Shown here in pieces: positions 37,328 to 45,493 of a stretch of 64,000 nt of DNA. Below the pieces are notes generated by a model, which was not told the DNA's origin, did no database searches, and saw only the letters and a list, made by a program, of their open reading frames with translations. The translations under genes and the position numbers were made by a program. The first letter of the stretch is position 1, and every line of letters begins with the position of its first letter. The stretch lies in contig CAJTVY010000004.1 in assembly GCA_910579925.1 (NCBI GenBank), positions 69,405 to 133,404 on the forward strand, in the 5' to 3' direction. The stretch is from an uncultured Dorea sp. GTDB taxonomy: Bacteria > Bacillota > Clostridia > Lachnospirales > Lachnospiraceae.

Positions 37328-38743
37328 ATGAAATGTGAGTATTGCGGATATGAGATACCGGAAGGGATGTTATACTGTGAATCCTGCGGCAGGGAAGTAC
37401 GCATTGTTCCAGATTACAATCCTTTAGAAGATATGCTTACTGAGCAGATAAGGGGTGCCATTAATGGCGAAGAAAGCTTTGATGACTATATTGACTATGA
37501 TTCCATAAGGAACACAAGGCCGGGCAGAGGAGGAACGGGCCGAAGTACAAGCCGCGACATGAGAGGAGCAGGCCGAAGTACCGTCCGTGACATGGGGCAG
37601 GGAACCGTCCGTGGTACAAGCCGCGACATGGGAGGCGCAAGCCGGAGTACGAGCCGCGATATGGGTGGAGTAAGCCGGAGTACAAGCCGCGACATGAGAG
37701 GAGCAGGCCGGAGTACAAGTCGTGATATGAGAGGCGGGGTCAGCCGGAATACAGGTAACCGCCGGGGGACCGGGACTGAGAACATGGCGGAGCGTGACCG
37801 GAAACGCAGACAGGCAGAGCGTAAAAAGGCAAAACGGCGCAAAAGAACGGGATGTCTGTTCATCCTGCTTCTGATCATAGCGGCTTTTGCCGGCGGCGGA
37901 GTGTTTTTATACAGGAATACCTATGTGGGGATTGTCAGCAGAGGAAACCAGGCGTTAAAGGCAGGGGAACTGAACCGGGCAATCGACTGTTTCGAGAGCG
38001 CTATCCGTAAAGACGAGTCAAAGAAGGAGGCTTACGCAGGGCTTGCCAAGGTCTATATTGCAAAAAATGATCTGGACTGGGCGGAATCTATCTTTCAGGA
38101 GGCAGTAAAAAAACAGCCGAAAAATGCGGATATTTATCAGGTATATGTGGAATTCTATATGGATACGGATCAGAAGGAGAAGATACCTCTTCTTCTTGAG
38201 GACGTGGATGCAGCCGTGTCAGAACGTCTGGCGGGTTATATTGTTGCCGGGCCGCAGTTCAGTCTGGACGACAATGAGACTTACGAGGATGTTCAGGAAT
38301 TGTCCTTGAAAACAGAGGATGGATATACCATTTTTTATACGGATGACGGGACGGATGCAACAATTCACAGTAAAGAGTATACAGAGCCAATTCAGCTTGG
38401 GGAAGGCACAAATGAGATCTCTGCGCTTTCCGTTGATCAGAAAGGGGTTCCTGGTCTGCCGGTAAAGAAGTCTTATACGGTGGAACTTCCGATTGTGGAT
38501 CCTCCGGCCGTCGCACCGTCTACGGGACAGTACAGTCAGGCGGTACAGATTGAGATTAAGGTGCCGGAGGGATATACAGCATATTATACGATGAACGGGG
38601 AGGAGCCGACGACAGCTTCTGCGAAATATACCGGCCCTATTGATATGCCAGAAGGAGAGACACTGTTCAAGGCTGTCCTTGTGAACGGGAAAGGTCGTAC
38701 CAGCGGAGTTACGACCAGGAATTATGTGCTGGAGGCAGAGTAG
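37328..38743 (+). CDS. Zinc-ribbon / TPR / chitobiase-C-like membrane protein with an 11-residue repeat tract
   Basis: 471 residues, function unknown. An N-terminal zinc ribbon (CEYCGYEIPEGMLYCESCG) is followed by an acidic stretch, then about 72-145 with imperfect 11-residue repeats around RSTSRDMRGAG. A very basic region (RKRRQAERKKAKRRKR) precedes one transmembrane helix (about 175-195). The outside part has two TPR-like units (about 205-290) and two chitobiase C-terminal-type beta repeats (about 300-385 and 395-470; YTIFYTDDGTDATIHSKEYT, YTAYYTMNGEEPTTASAKYT). It may be a surface scaffold. The repeats and the zinc ribbon are predicted cytoplasmic. Confidence 0.8.
   Translation: MKCEYCGYEIPEGMLYCESCGREVRIVPDYNPLEDMLTEQIRGAINGEESFDDYIDYDSIRNTRPGRGGTGRSTSRDMRGAGRSTVRDMGQGTVRGTSRDMGGASRSTSRDMGGVSRSTSRDMRGAGRSTSRDMRGGVSRNTGNRRGTGTENMAERDRKRRQAERKKAKRRKRTGCLFILLLIIAAFAGGGVFLYRNTYVGIVSRGNQALKAGELNRAIDCFESAIRKDESKKEAYAGLAKVYIAKNDLDWAESIFQEAVKKQPKNADIYQVYVEFYMDTDQKEKIPLLLEDVDAAVSERLAGYIVAGPQFSLDDNETYEDVQELSLKTEDGYTIFYTDDGTDATIHSKEYTEPIQLGEGTNEISALSVDQKGVPGLPVKKSYTVELPIVDPPAVAPSTGQYSQAVQIEIKVPEGYTAYYTMNGEEPTTASAKYTGPIDMPEGETLFKAVLVNGKGRTSGVTTRNYVLEAE
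37540..37750 (+). repeat. In-frame 33-bp tandem repeats encoding RSTSRDM(R/G)G units
   Basis: About six degenerate 33-bp units built on AGTACAAGCCGCGACATG run inside the zinc-ribbon/TPR gene, with some units shortened. Lengths remain multiples of three, so copy number changes would keep the frame. Confidence 0.75.
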
Positions 38744-38813
38744 ACCATGGATGTACAGATCATAAACGCTCATAAGAGCTGTTTATAGATTATGAAAGAA
38801 GGAGAGATTGATT

Positions 38814-38969
38814 ATGAAGTATGTATGTGACGTTTGTGGATGGGAGTATGATGAGGAAGCCGGTTATCCAGAAGGAGATATTGCGCCGGGAACAAAGTGG
38901 GAGGACGTGCCAGAAGATTTCGCGTGTCCCCTCTGTATGGTAGGGAAAGATCAGTTCTCTGAGGTATAG
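38814..38969 (+). CDS. Rubredoxin
   Basis: 51 residues, an ordinary rubredoxin length. The two iron-binding knuckles are YVCDVCGWEYDEEAG (Cys5, Cys8) and DFACPLCMVGKDQF (Cys38, Cys41), with the conserved PGTKWEDVPEDF between. The second loop reads CPLCMV instead of the commoner CPLCGV. AAGGAGA stands about 9 bases before the ATG. It carries single electrons, often to oxygen- or peroxide-reducing enzymes in anaerobes; no partner gene is adjacent. Confidence 0.96.
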   Translation: MKYVCDVCGWEYDEEAGYPEGDIAPGTKWEDVPEDFACPLCMVGKDQFSEV

Positions 38970-39132
38970 GGTGTAAAGAGGAGTCTGATAAAGAGAAGAA
39001 AAGGTATGGGAGGTTCTATTGCCTTCTGTACCTTTTTTTTAATCATTTACAGCACATTTCATATATACGTCATATTTCCTGCATGTGCATATTACAATGA
39101 TAGTAATAGAGGAATTTATGAGGAGTCAGTGT

Positions 39133-40446
39133 ATGAAATCTATTGTGGCAATACTGCTTGGCGCTTTGCTGTGTGTACAGCCTGTATATACGGCGCAGGC
39201 GAAGGAGACGGTCCTGTATACGGACGTCAGGGAGCAGGAGAACCAGGAGAGCGAAGATACGGATAAGGATAAAGAGGCGGAAACTGACGCACAGGAGAAA
39301 GAAGAGATTCAGGAGGAGGAAACACAGGGTGAGGCAGATGGGGAAAAGGATTTGGGGATACCGGGACAGGTGGAAGTCAGCGCTCCGTCAGCGGTTCTGA
39401 TGGAATCCTCTACGGGACAGGTGATTTTTGAGAAAGATGCGGATACACAGCGCCCTCCGGCAAGCGTGACCAAGGTAATGACCCTTCTGCTGATCTTCGA
39501 TGCACTTGACGACGGGAAGATCAGTCTTGAGGATCAGGTGACGACTTCCGAGTATGCGGCGTCTATGGGAGGGTCGCAGGTATTCTTAGAGCCGGGAGAA
39601 GTGCAGACGGTGGATACGCTGATTAAGTGCATCTCCGTGGCAAGCGCAAACGACGCATGTGTGGCAATGGCAGAGCACATCTGCGGCAGTGAAGAGGAAT
39701 TCGTGGCACAGATGAACAAGCGGGCAGAAGGACTTGGAATGACCAATACGCATTTTATTAACTGTAACGGCCTGGATGCGGACGGACATCTGACAACGGC
39801 GAAGGATATTGCGCTGATGTCGAGGGAGCTGATTACATCATACCCCCAGATTCATGATTACTGCACCATCTGGATGGAGAACATTACGCATACAACAAAG
39901 AAAGGAACGTCGGAATTTGGTCTGACGAATACGAACAAATTAATCCGTCAGTATGAATATGCCACTGGTCTGAAAACCGGTTCTACCAGCAAGGCAAAGT
40001 TCTGTGTGTCGGCTACCGCAAAAAAAGATGATACGGAACTGATTGCAGTCATTATGGCGGCAGAGGACAGCAAGGCGCGGGTAAAAGATGCGATTGCGCT
40101 GTGCAACTATGGATTTGGGAAATGTAATATGTACCGGGAGGAAAAGATGGAGCCGGTTAAGCCCGTGAAGGTTGCAAGAGGCGTCAAGGGAACCGTCGCG
40201 GCGGTTCAGGAAGAGCCTTTTACATATATCGACACCACAGGCGCAGATCTGAAAGCAATGGAGCGGAAAGTGGCGGTTGACAAAAAAATAACGGCGCCGG
40301 TCAGAAAAGGTGATAAAGTAGGGGAAGCGAGATATTATCTGAACGGTACAGAAGTAGGAAGCCGGGATATCGTTGCGTCCGAAGAGGTGGATCAGATCAG
40401 TTATCAGAGCGCGCTGCTGGATACGTTTGAAGACTGGCTGCTGTGA
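39133..40446 (+). CDS. Serine-type D-Ala-D-Ala carboxypeptidase (DacF/PBP5-like)
   Basis: 437 residues. A signal peptide (about 1-23, ending TAQA) is followed by a strongly acidic low-complexity linker (about 32-76). The transpeptidase-fold domain has SxxK in PPASVTKVMTLLL, SxN in VASANDACVAMAEH and KTG in GLKTGSTSKAKF. The C-terminal PBP5-type beta domain covers about 335-430. It trims peptidoglycan stem peptides outside the membrane. ATG 39133 is 7 bases after AGGAG; ATG 39118 is an alternative with 5 extra residues. Confidence 0.94.
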   Translation: MKSIVAILLGALLCVQPVYTAQAKETVLYTDVREQENQESEDTDKDKEAETDAQEKEEIQEEETQGEADGEKDLGIPGQVEVSAPSAVLMESSTGQVIFEKDADTQRPPASVTKVMTLLLIFDALDDGKISLEDQVTTSEYAASMGGSQVFLEPGEVQTVDTLIKCISVASANDACVAMAEHICGSEEEFVAQMNKRAEGLGMTNTHFINCNGLDADGHLTTAKDIALMSRELITSYPQIHDYCTIWMENITHTTKKGTSEFGLTNTNKLIRQYEYATGLKTGSTSKAKFCVSATAKKDDTELIAVIMAAEDSKARVKDAIALCNYGFGKCNMYREEKMEPVKPVKVARGVKGTVAAVQEEPFTYIDTTGADLKAMERKVAVDKKITAPVRKGDKVGEARYYLNGTEVGSRDIVASEEVDQISYQSALLDTFEDWLL

Positions 40447-40459
40447 GAGATACTTACAG

Positions 40460-40515
40460 AAATCAGCATTTTTCTGCAATATACGGTTTTCCTGTAGAAA
40501 AATGCTGATTTTTCA
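40460..40515. terminator. Bidirectional terminator
   Basis: Perfect 16-bp stem AAATCAGCATTTTTCT with its complement at 40496-40511, 20-base loop, then TTTCATT. It separates the convergent carboxypeptidase and AAA ATPase genes. Confidence 0.85.
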
Positions 40516-40522
40516 TTATACA

Positions 40523-41560
40523 TTAGTTTTTCCGAGGGTCTTTCGGATTTATATAGACTGGTTCCCCGTTTTCAATATTAATCATTCTTACGCTTTTTGC
40601 AGATTCGGTCAAGGCTGTCGCGGATGTGGAGGCGATAAACTGTACGTTTGGAAAGACTGCCTTGAGTGCGTCAATCACTTTTCCCTGCCAGATAGGATCT
40701 AAATGCATATCCAGTTCATCAATCAGTACAATTCCTTTTGACAACGCAATATTTTCTTTCTTATGGGGATTCAGCATAGCCATCCGGCAGGCAATGTCAA
40801 GAACCATAAAGAACAGAGACTTAAAACCTGCGCTTCTGTGTCCCACCGGAAGGATGCCCTGGTTGTCCTGGCACATGAATTCCTCTGCTTTCTTATCCAG
40901 AAAGAATCTATGGGGCATGCCTTCGTTCATATGTGCTGCAAAATCAGCGGCCGTATTCATGACTGCTTTGTATTCCTGGGTCTTTTCCATCTTCGAACAC
41001 CAGTGATAAAGGAACTTCAGGTTCGTAGAATCTGATAACGTATCCAGATAACCGACCGTTCTTGCATATTTTTTCCGAAATATGTTTTCTGTCTTCTCGT
41101 ATACCGGCCTGCAGGCCCGTCCCACTCCCTGGAAACTTAATACAGGCAGGTCTGACTCGGTTTTTTTGGCAAGACGCCGAAGGATGGCGGCCGTTTCTTT
41201 CGGCTGGATTGAACTTTTTGAGGCATGGATGCTGGAGCGGTTCATGATCCAGCGGACGGGGAGCTGTATGCCTTCAATCTCCGCCACCAGAATGACCTCA
41301 ACCGGAACAGAATAATCGCATGTAAGGGAGCCGTCGTCAGACATGGCATATACTTTGCGGATCTCGTCTCTGGTAAAATGATCCGTTGAAAAGCCTTCGA
41401 TTCCAGACAGAAGACCGGAAAGGCCGGCGGTCAGGGCGCCAAGGATTGAGGTCTTTCCTGTTCCGTCCGTTCCTGTTATCAGATGGAAGCCTGGTTCAAA
41501 TTCCAGACGCAACTGTTCGATTCCTCTAAAATTCGTTATCTGTGCATTGATGAAATGCAT
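40523..41560 (-). CDS. AAA family ATPase (AAA_21/COG3950-like), function unknown
   Basis: 345 residues. The N-terminus MHFINAQITNFRGIEQLRLEFEPG is typical of RecF/OLD-like ABC ATPases. Walker A is GTDGTGKTSILGAL; the signature region is near PVGHRSAGFKSLFFMVLDIACRMA; Walker B is GIVLIDELDMHLDPIWQG; and FIASTSATALTESAKS is the switch strand. The insert between the motifs is only about 200 residues and lacks a long coiled coil or Toprim domain. No nuclease partner is adjacent, so a defence role is not supported. It has its own promoter and divides a convergent terminator from a divergent gene. Confidence 0.85.
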   Translation of the reverse strand: MHFINAQITNFRGIEQLRLEFEPGFHLITGTDGTGKTSILGALTAGLSGLLSGIEGFSTDHFTRDEIRKVYAMSDDGSLTCDYSVPVEVILVAEIEGIQLPVRWIMNRSSIHASKSSIQPKETAAILRRLAKKTESDLPVLSFQGVGRACRPVYEKTENIFRKKYARTVGYLDTLSDSTNLKFLYHWCSKMEKTQEYKAVMNTAADFAAHMNEGMPHRFFLDKKAEEFMCQDNQGILPVGHRSAGFKSLFFMVLDIACRMAMLNPHKKENIALSKGIVLIDELDMHLDPIWQGKVIDALKAVFPNVQFIASTSATALTESAKSVRMINIENGEPVYINPKDPRKN

Positions 41561-41618
41561 GGTACACCTCCTGGATTTTTATCGGTAGAAGATCTGTTCT
41601 ACAATTATTCATAAAATC

Positions 41619-41647
41619 AGTATAATGGTTTCCTGGGGTTTTATCAA
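41619..41647 (-). promoter_or_regulatory. Predicted promoter of the AAA ATPase gene
   Basis: On the minus strand TTGATA (41647-41642), 17-base spacer, TATACT (41624-41619). Confidence 0.65.
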
Positions 41648-41676
41648 CGAATAAATGGGGAATTTTCTCTGGAATA

Positions 41677-41705
41677 TTGTTTTCAGACAGAGGATATGGT
41701 AAAAT
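41677..41705 (+). promoter_or_regulatory. Predicted promoter of the nucleotidyltransferase-HAD fusion
   Basis: TTGTTT (41677-41682), 17-base spacer, TAAAAT (41700-41705), 42 bases before the ATG. Confidence 0.6.
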
Positions 41706-41747
41706 GAACCGAAATACAGGGCGAAAAATGAGGTAGCGTAAAGTAGT

Positions 41748-43046
41748 ATGAAAACAGTAATTATGGCGGGCGGAAAAGGAACGCGGATCACATCTGTAGC
41801 GCAGGATATTCCGAAACCGATGATAAAAATAGAAGGTAAGCCGGTTCTTGAGCATGAAATCGAATGCCTGCGCAATCAGGGATTTACAGATATTATGATT
41901 ACAGTCAGTCATCTTGGCCAGGTGATTATGGATTATTTTAAGGATGGTTCCGGTACTTCGCCGGTTACAGGAGAACCCTTCGGCGTACGGATCGAGTATT
42001 ATTTTGAAGAGGAGCCTTTAGGCAATGCAGGCGCCTTGTTCAGAATTAAGAACAGACTGACGGAAGATTTTCTGTTATTGAATGGAGACGTGATGTTTGA
42101 TGTGGATTTTAACAGATTTGTTGAATTCCACAAGTCCCATGGGGGAATTGCGACACTGTTTACACACCCGAACAGCCATCCTTATGACAGTGGACTGATT
42201 ATTGCCGACGAACAGGGCAGAGTTTTACAGTGGCTGTCAAAAGAAGAGGAACGTCCGGAATTTTACCATAATTGTGTGAATTCCGGTCTCCATGTCATTA
42301 GTCCGGCTTTACTGAATATGGAGACAGATCGGCAGAAGACAGATCTTGACCGGCAATTGCTTAAGCCTCTGGCCGGAAGCGGAAAAATGTTCTGTTATGA
42401 CAGTTCTGAATATGTCAAGGATATGGGAACGCCTGAACGCTATGATTCTGTGTGTCAGGATTTCAGGTCGGGAAGGATGAAAGAAAAGAATCTGAGAAAC
42501 TGGCAGAAAGCAATTTTTCTGGACCGCGACGGAACGATCAATAAGCTTGTCGGTTTCCTGCGTGAAACGGAAGAGTTTGAACTGTTAGAAGGGGTCTCTG
42601 AAGCAGTGAAAAAAATTAACGCTTCGGGTTTTCTTGCTATTGTGGTTACGAACCAGCCCGTAATCGCCCGGGGCGAAGTCAGTTATGAAAAACTGAAGGA
42701 GATCCATAACAAGATGGAAACAATGCTTGGTTATGACGGCGCATATCTGGATGGAATTTATTTTTGTCCCCATCATCCGCACAAAGGTTATGAGGGAGAA
42801 GTTCCCGAACTGAAGATCGAATGCGAATGCCGTAAGCCGAAGCCGGGGATGCTGTTAAAAGCAGCCGTGGATTTTCATATTGATTTGTCCCGATCCTGGG
42901 TAATCGGTGACAGTGAGAATGATATTCTTGCCGGGAAGGCGGCAGGGTGCAGGACAGTGTTAATCGGAGAGGGGACGGCAGGGCAGGATCTGTCTGCGAT
43001 GAATCTTCTGGAGAGTGTTGATAAGATTTTCAATCTTACTGAATAG
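41748..43046 (+). CDS. Fusion of sugar-phosphate nucleotidyltransferase and GmhB-like HAD phosphatase
   Basis: 432 residues. The N-terminal half (about 1-240) is a nucleotidyltransferase: MAGGKGTRITSVAQDIPKPMIKIEGKP, EEPLGNAGALF, DFLLLNGDVMFDVDF. The C-terminal half (about 255-425) is a HAD-IIIA phosphatase: AIFLDRDGTINKL, VVTNQPVIARGEV, the zinc-binding CPHHPHKG...CECRKPKPGM, and WVIGDSENDILAGKAAGC. The second half matches D-glycero-D-manno-heptose-1,7-bisphosphate phosphatase, and the first fits HddC-like GDP-heptose or related pyrophosphorylases. Two pathway steps in one chain suggest synthesis of an NDP-heptose-like sugar for a surface glycan. No glycan cluster is nearby. Confidence 0.85.
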   Translation: MKTVIMAGGKGTRITSVAQDIPKPMIKIEGKPVLEHEIECLRNQGFTDIMITVSHLGQVIMDYFKDGSGTSPVTGEPFGVRIEYYFEEEPLGNAGALFRIKNRLTEDFLLLNGDVMFDVDFNRFVEFHKSHGGIATLFTHPNSHPYDSGLIIADEQGRVLQWLSKEEERPEFYHNCVNSGLHVISPALLNMETDRQKTDLDRQLLKPLAGSGKMFCYDSSEYVKDMGTPERYDSVCQDFRSGRMKEKNLRNWQKAIFLDRDGTINKLVGFLRETEEFELLEGVSEAVKKINASGFLAIVVTNQPVIARGEVSYEKLKEIHNKMETMLGYDGAYLDGIYFCPHHPHKGYEGEVPELKIECECRKPKPGMLLKAAVDFHIDLSRSWVIGDSENDILAGKAAGCRTVLIGEGTAGQDLSAMNLLESVDKIFNLTE

Positions 43047-43050
43047 AGAT

Positions 43051-43085
43051 AAGGGAACGGAGTGCCGTACTCCGCTCCCTTTTTC
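43051..43085 (+). terminator. Intrinsic terminator
   Basis: Stem GGGAaCGGAGT/ACTCCGcTCCC with one mismatch and a 5-base loop, then five T. It lies between the fusion gene and the convergent Cys-rich gene. Confidence 0.85.
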
Positions 43086-43095
43086 ACTTATCAGA

Positions 43096-43353
43096 TTAGC
43101 ATCCGCAGTCAAAGCCGCCGCAACCGCAGCCATTACCACCCATACCGCCGCAGCAGAAGAGCAGAAGGATGATCCACAGGCAGCTGTCGTTGCCGCATCC
43201 GCCGCCGAAGTTATTGCCGCATCCGCCGCAGCAGAAGAGCAGAAGGATGATCCACAGGCAGCTATTGTTGCCAAAGCCACAGCCGCATTCTCCGCCTCTT
43301 CCTCCGCCAGACTCACAACCACATCCACAGTTTGTAGCACTTAAATCGCTCAT
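43096..43353 (-). CDS. Small Cys/Gly-rich protein with duplicated hydrophobic motif (HCB13-like)
   Basis: 85 residues, opening MSDLSATNCGCGCESGGGRG. The hydrophobic motif SCLWIILLLFCCGG occurs twice, 26 residues apart, each preceded by Gly/Asn/Cys-rich sequence; the end is CGCGGFDCGC. Small proteins of this kind in Lachnospiraceae are often labelled chorion class high-cysteine HCB protein 13; no function is known. Each motif could be a short membrane helix with cysteines at one face. ATG 43353 is 7 bases after GGAGGA; an earlier in-frame ATG (43368) has no site. Confidence 0.8.
   Translation of the reverse strand: MSDLSATNCGCGCESGGGRGGECGCGFGNNSCLWIILLLFCCGGCGNNFGGGCGNDSCLWIILLLFCCGGMGGNGCGCGGFDCGC
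43145..43263. repeat. 41-bp exact direct repeat, 78-bp period
   Basis: Bases 43145-43185 and 43223-43263 are identical over 41 bp and lie within the Cys/Gly-rich gene, encoding the two hydrophobic motifs. The period of 78 bp is 26 codons. The sameness at DNA level suggests recent duplication or gene conversion. Confidence 0.85.
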
Positions 43354-43424
43354 ATTGAAATCCTCCATTTATGATGTTTACAGTAACATAATATGTGCGG
43401 AGGCAGGATGTGTGAAAAAGAAAA

Positions 43425-44060
43425 TTAAAATTTTACCAGACGTTTTATGGAATGCTGGTAACGGTGGGTATTCTTCTGGAGTTTCAGTTTATCCAGCGCC
43501 GAGATATTCTCTTTCGCATACTCGTCGTAAAGGGTCAGCAGGTAAGAAATCGTGTAGTTTCTGTGCTGGAACCAGGTGAAGAGCAGCCAGTTCATGATAT
43601 CGGGATACCAGTAGCGTTCCGGGATAGAAGAATTCCGAAGGAGAATGACGTGTGAAAGCGCTTCCGTAGATAACCGGGTCAGTTCATCGGAATAATTCTT
43701 GTCCTTGAAAAAGGGATCGCTTTTCTGTACAATGTCAAAGAGCGCATTGGCGGCTTTCCAGTAACTAACAAAGTCCGGAAGCGATGAATCATCCTCCTTG
43801 TCCATATTATGAAGGTCAAACGTCTGCATGACAGGCCGTTTGCGGGAAACAGACCAGTCGTATTCGGAACGTCTGTCTGGGTCAGACAAAATATGGTACG
43901 CTTCCAGGATTTCCTGCATCTTCTCGGTGGTGTCGATACCGTTCTTAATATTGGCGTCCGGGTGATACCGCTTGGCCATCTCGTTTTTGGCGGCGGTGAT
44001 CTCTTCCTGAGAAGCTTTTTCAGAAACACCCAGTATATCGTAATAATTCTTATTTTCCAT
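43425..44060 (-). CDS. DnaJ-domain protein
   Basis: 211 residues. An N-terminal J domain (about 5-68) has the essential HPD in AKRYHPDANIKNG, with YYDILGVSEKASQEEITAAK before and AYHILSDPDRRSEYD after. The remaining about 140 residues are helical (FVSYWKAANALFDIVQ, PERYWYPDIMNWLLFTWFQHRN), without zinc fingers or the canonical C-terminal substrate domains, so it is a specialised DnaJ co-chaperone, not housekeeping DnaJ. It lies directly upstream of the Cys/Gly-rich gene on the same strand (71 bases), and the two may be co-expressed. Confidence 0.88.
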   Translation of the reverse strand: MENKNYYDILGVSEKASQEEITAAKNEMAKRYHPDANIKNGIDTTEKMQEILEAYHILSDPDRRSEYDWSVSRKRPVMQTFDLHNMDKEDDSSLPDFVSYWKAANALFDIVQKSDPFFKDKNYSDELTRLSTEALSHVILLRNSSIPERYWYPDIMNWLLFTWFQHRNYTISYLLTLYDEYAKENISALDKLKLQKNTHRYQHSIKRLVKF

Positions 44061-44220
44061 TATATCCTCCTGTTACTAATATATGGAGATAAACATTATT
44101 ATCTTACGACAATTTTACAAAGAAATCAATTGTAATTTTGGTTTTACTATTGGGCCTTTACGAATCTTCCGGCGGATGGTAAGATGTACATATTATATTT
44201 ACCAAAAAGGAGGAACTGCG

Positions 44221-45468
44221 ATGAACATGATTCAAGACGTAATGGACTATGTCAGAAGCTGTGATAAGGAGATCGGGGCCGCCCTTGATCTGGAACTGAG
44301 CCGCCAGAGGAGGAATCTGGAACTGATCGCTTCTGAGAATGTTGTAAGCCCTGCGGTTATGCTGGCCATGGGAACGGTGCCGACGAACAAGTATGCAGAA
44401 GGATATCCGGGAAGGCGTTACTACGGCGGCTGTGAACATGTGGACATCCTGGAGGATCTGGCGATCGAGCGTGTGAAGAAGCTGTTTGGATGTGACCATG
44501 CGTGCGTGCAGCCTCATTCCGGAGCCAATGCCAACAATGCCGTCTATCAGGCTCTTCTGAAACCGGGAGATACGGTGATGGGACTGAATCTGGCCCATGG
44601 CGGCCATCTGACCCACGGCTCACCGGTAAATATGTCCGGGCTTCTGTATCATTTTATTCCATACAATGTAAATGACGAGGGATTTCTGGATTATGACGAG
44701 ATCAGAAAGCAGGCGCAGGAATGTAAGCCGAAGATGATCGTTGCCGGGGCGTCCGCATACCCTAGGGAGATTCGGTTTGATATTTTTGCCGAGATAGCGA
44801 AAGAAGTGGGAGCATATCTGTTCGTGGATATGGCGCATATCGCTGGACTGGTTGCCGCCGGACTGCACCAGAGTCCCGTTCCTTATGCAGACGTAGTGTC
44901 CAGTACCACCCACAAGACGCTGAGAGGGCCAAGGGGCGGTATTATCCTGTGCAGGGAAGAGCATGCGAAGGCCATTGACAAGGCTATCTTTCCGGGAACC
45001 CAGGGCGGGCCGCTTATGCATATCATCGCCGCAAAGGCAGTGTGTTTCGGCGAGGCGCTGAAGCCGGAATTTAAGTCTTATCAGCAGCAGGTGGTGAAGA
45101 ATGCGAAAGCCCTTGCAGAAGCTATGCTTGCAGAAGGGTTCGACCTGGTCAGCGGCGGTACGGACAACCATCTGATGTTAGTGGATCTGCAGAATATGGG
45201 AATCACCGGTAAGGAGATGCAGAACCGTCTGGACGAAGTGTATATTACGGTTAATAAGAATGCAGTCCCCAATGATCCGGCAAGCCCCTTTGTGACCAGC
45301 GGCATCCGTATCGGTACACCGGCCGTCACAACAAGAGGTCTGAAGGAAGAAGATATGAAGACGATTGCAAGACTGATTAAGATGACGGCGGCGGATTTCG
45401 ATACGAAAGGGGATGAGATCCGCAGTGAGGTAAACCGGATTTGTGAGAAATATCCTCTGTATGCATAG
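44221..45468 (+). CDS. glyA: Serine hydroxymethyltransferase
   Basis: 415 residues. PLP enzyme converting serine and THF to glycine and 5,10-methylene-THF. Signatures: [60 protein letters not shown], and the PLP lysine in [21 protein letters not shown] 44221 has AAGGAGGA upstream. It leads the C1 cluster glyA-fchA-folD, with fchA starting 25 bases after its stop. No THF or glycine riboswitch is visible upstream. Confidence 0.98.
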   Translation: MNMIQDVMDYVRSCDKEIGAALDLELSRQRRNLELIASENVVSPAVMLAMGTVPTNKYAEGYPGRRYYGGCEHVDILEDLAIERVKKLFGCDHACVQPHSGANANNAVYQALLKPGDTVMGLNLAHGGHLTHGSPVNMSGLLYHFIPYNVNDEGFLDYDEIRKQAQECKPKMIVAGASAYPREIRFDIFAEIAKEVGAYLFVDMAHIAGLVAAGLHQSPVPYADVVSSTTHKTLRGPRGGIILCREEHAKAIDKAIFPGTQGGPLMHIIAAKAVCFGEALKPEFKSYQQQVVKNAKALAEAMLAEGFDLVSGGTDNHLMLVDLQNMGITGKEMQNRLDEVYITVNKNAVPNDPASPFVTSGIRIGTPAVTTRGLKEEDMKTIARLIKMTAADFDTKGDEIRSEVNRICEKYPLYA

Positions 45469-45493
45469 TGACTTCTGAGAAAGGGATGATACT

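Noticed and set aside
37540..37750. Regular 33-bp repeats as a CRISPR array
   Set aside because: The repeats are adjacent without unique spacers, degenerate, and in frame inside a coding gene.
43015..43344. 109-codon plus-strand ORF with Ala/Glu repeats
   Set aside because: It is the antisense of the Cys/Gly-rich gene and inherits its repeats; it also runs through the terminator at 43051-43085.
40523..44060. AAA ATPase, nucleotidyltransferase-HAD fusion, Cys-rich protein and DnaJ as a defence island
   Set aside because: The genes are on different strands with separate promoters and terminators, and no nuclease, reverse transcriptase or effector is present.
44061..44220. THF or glycine riboswitch before glyA
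   Set aside because: No conserved core of either class could be found in the 160-base leader.
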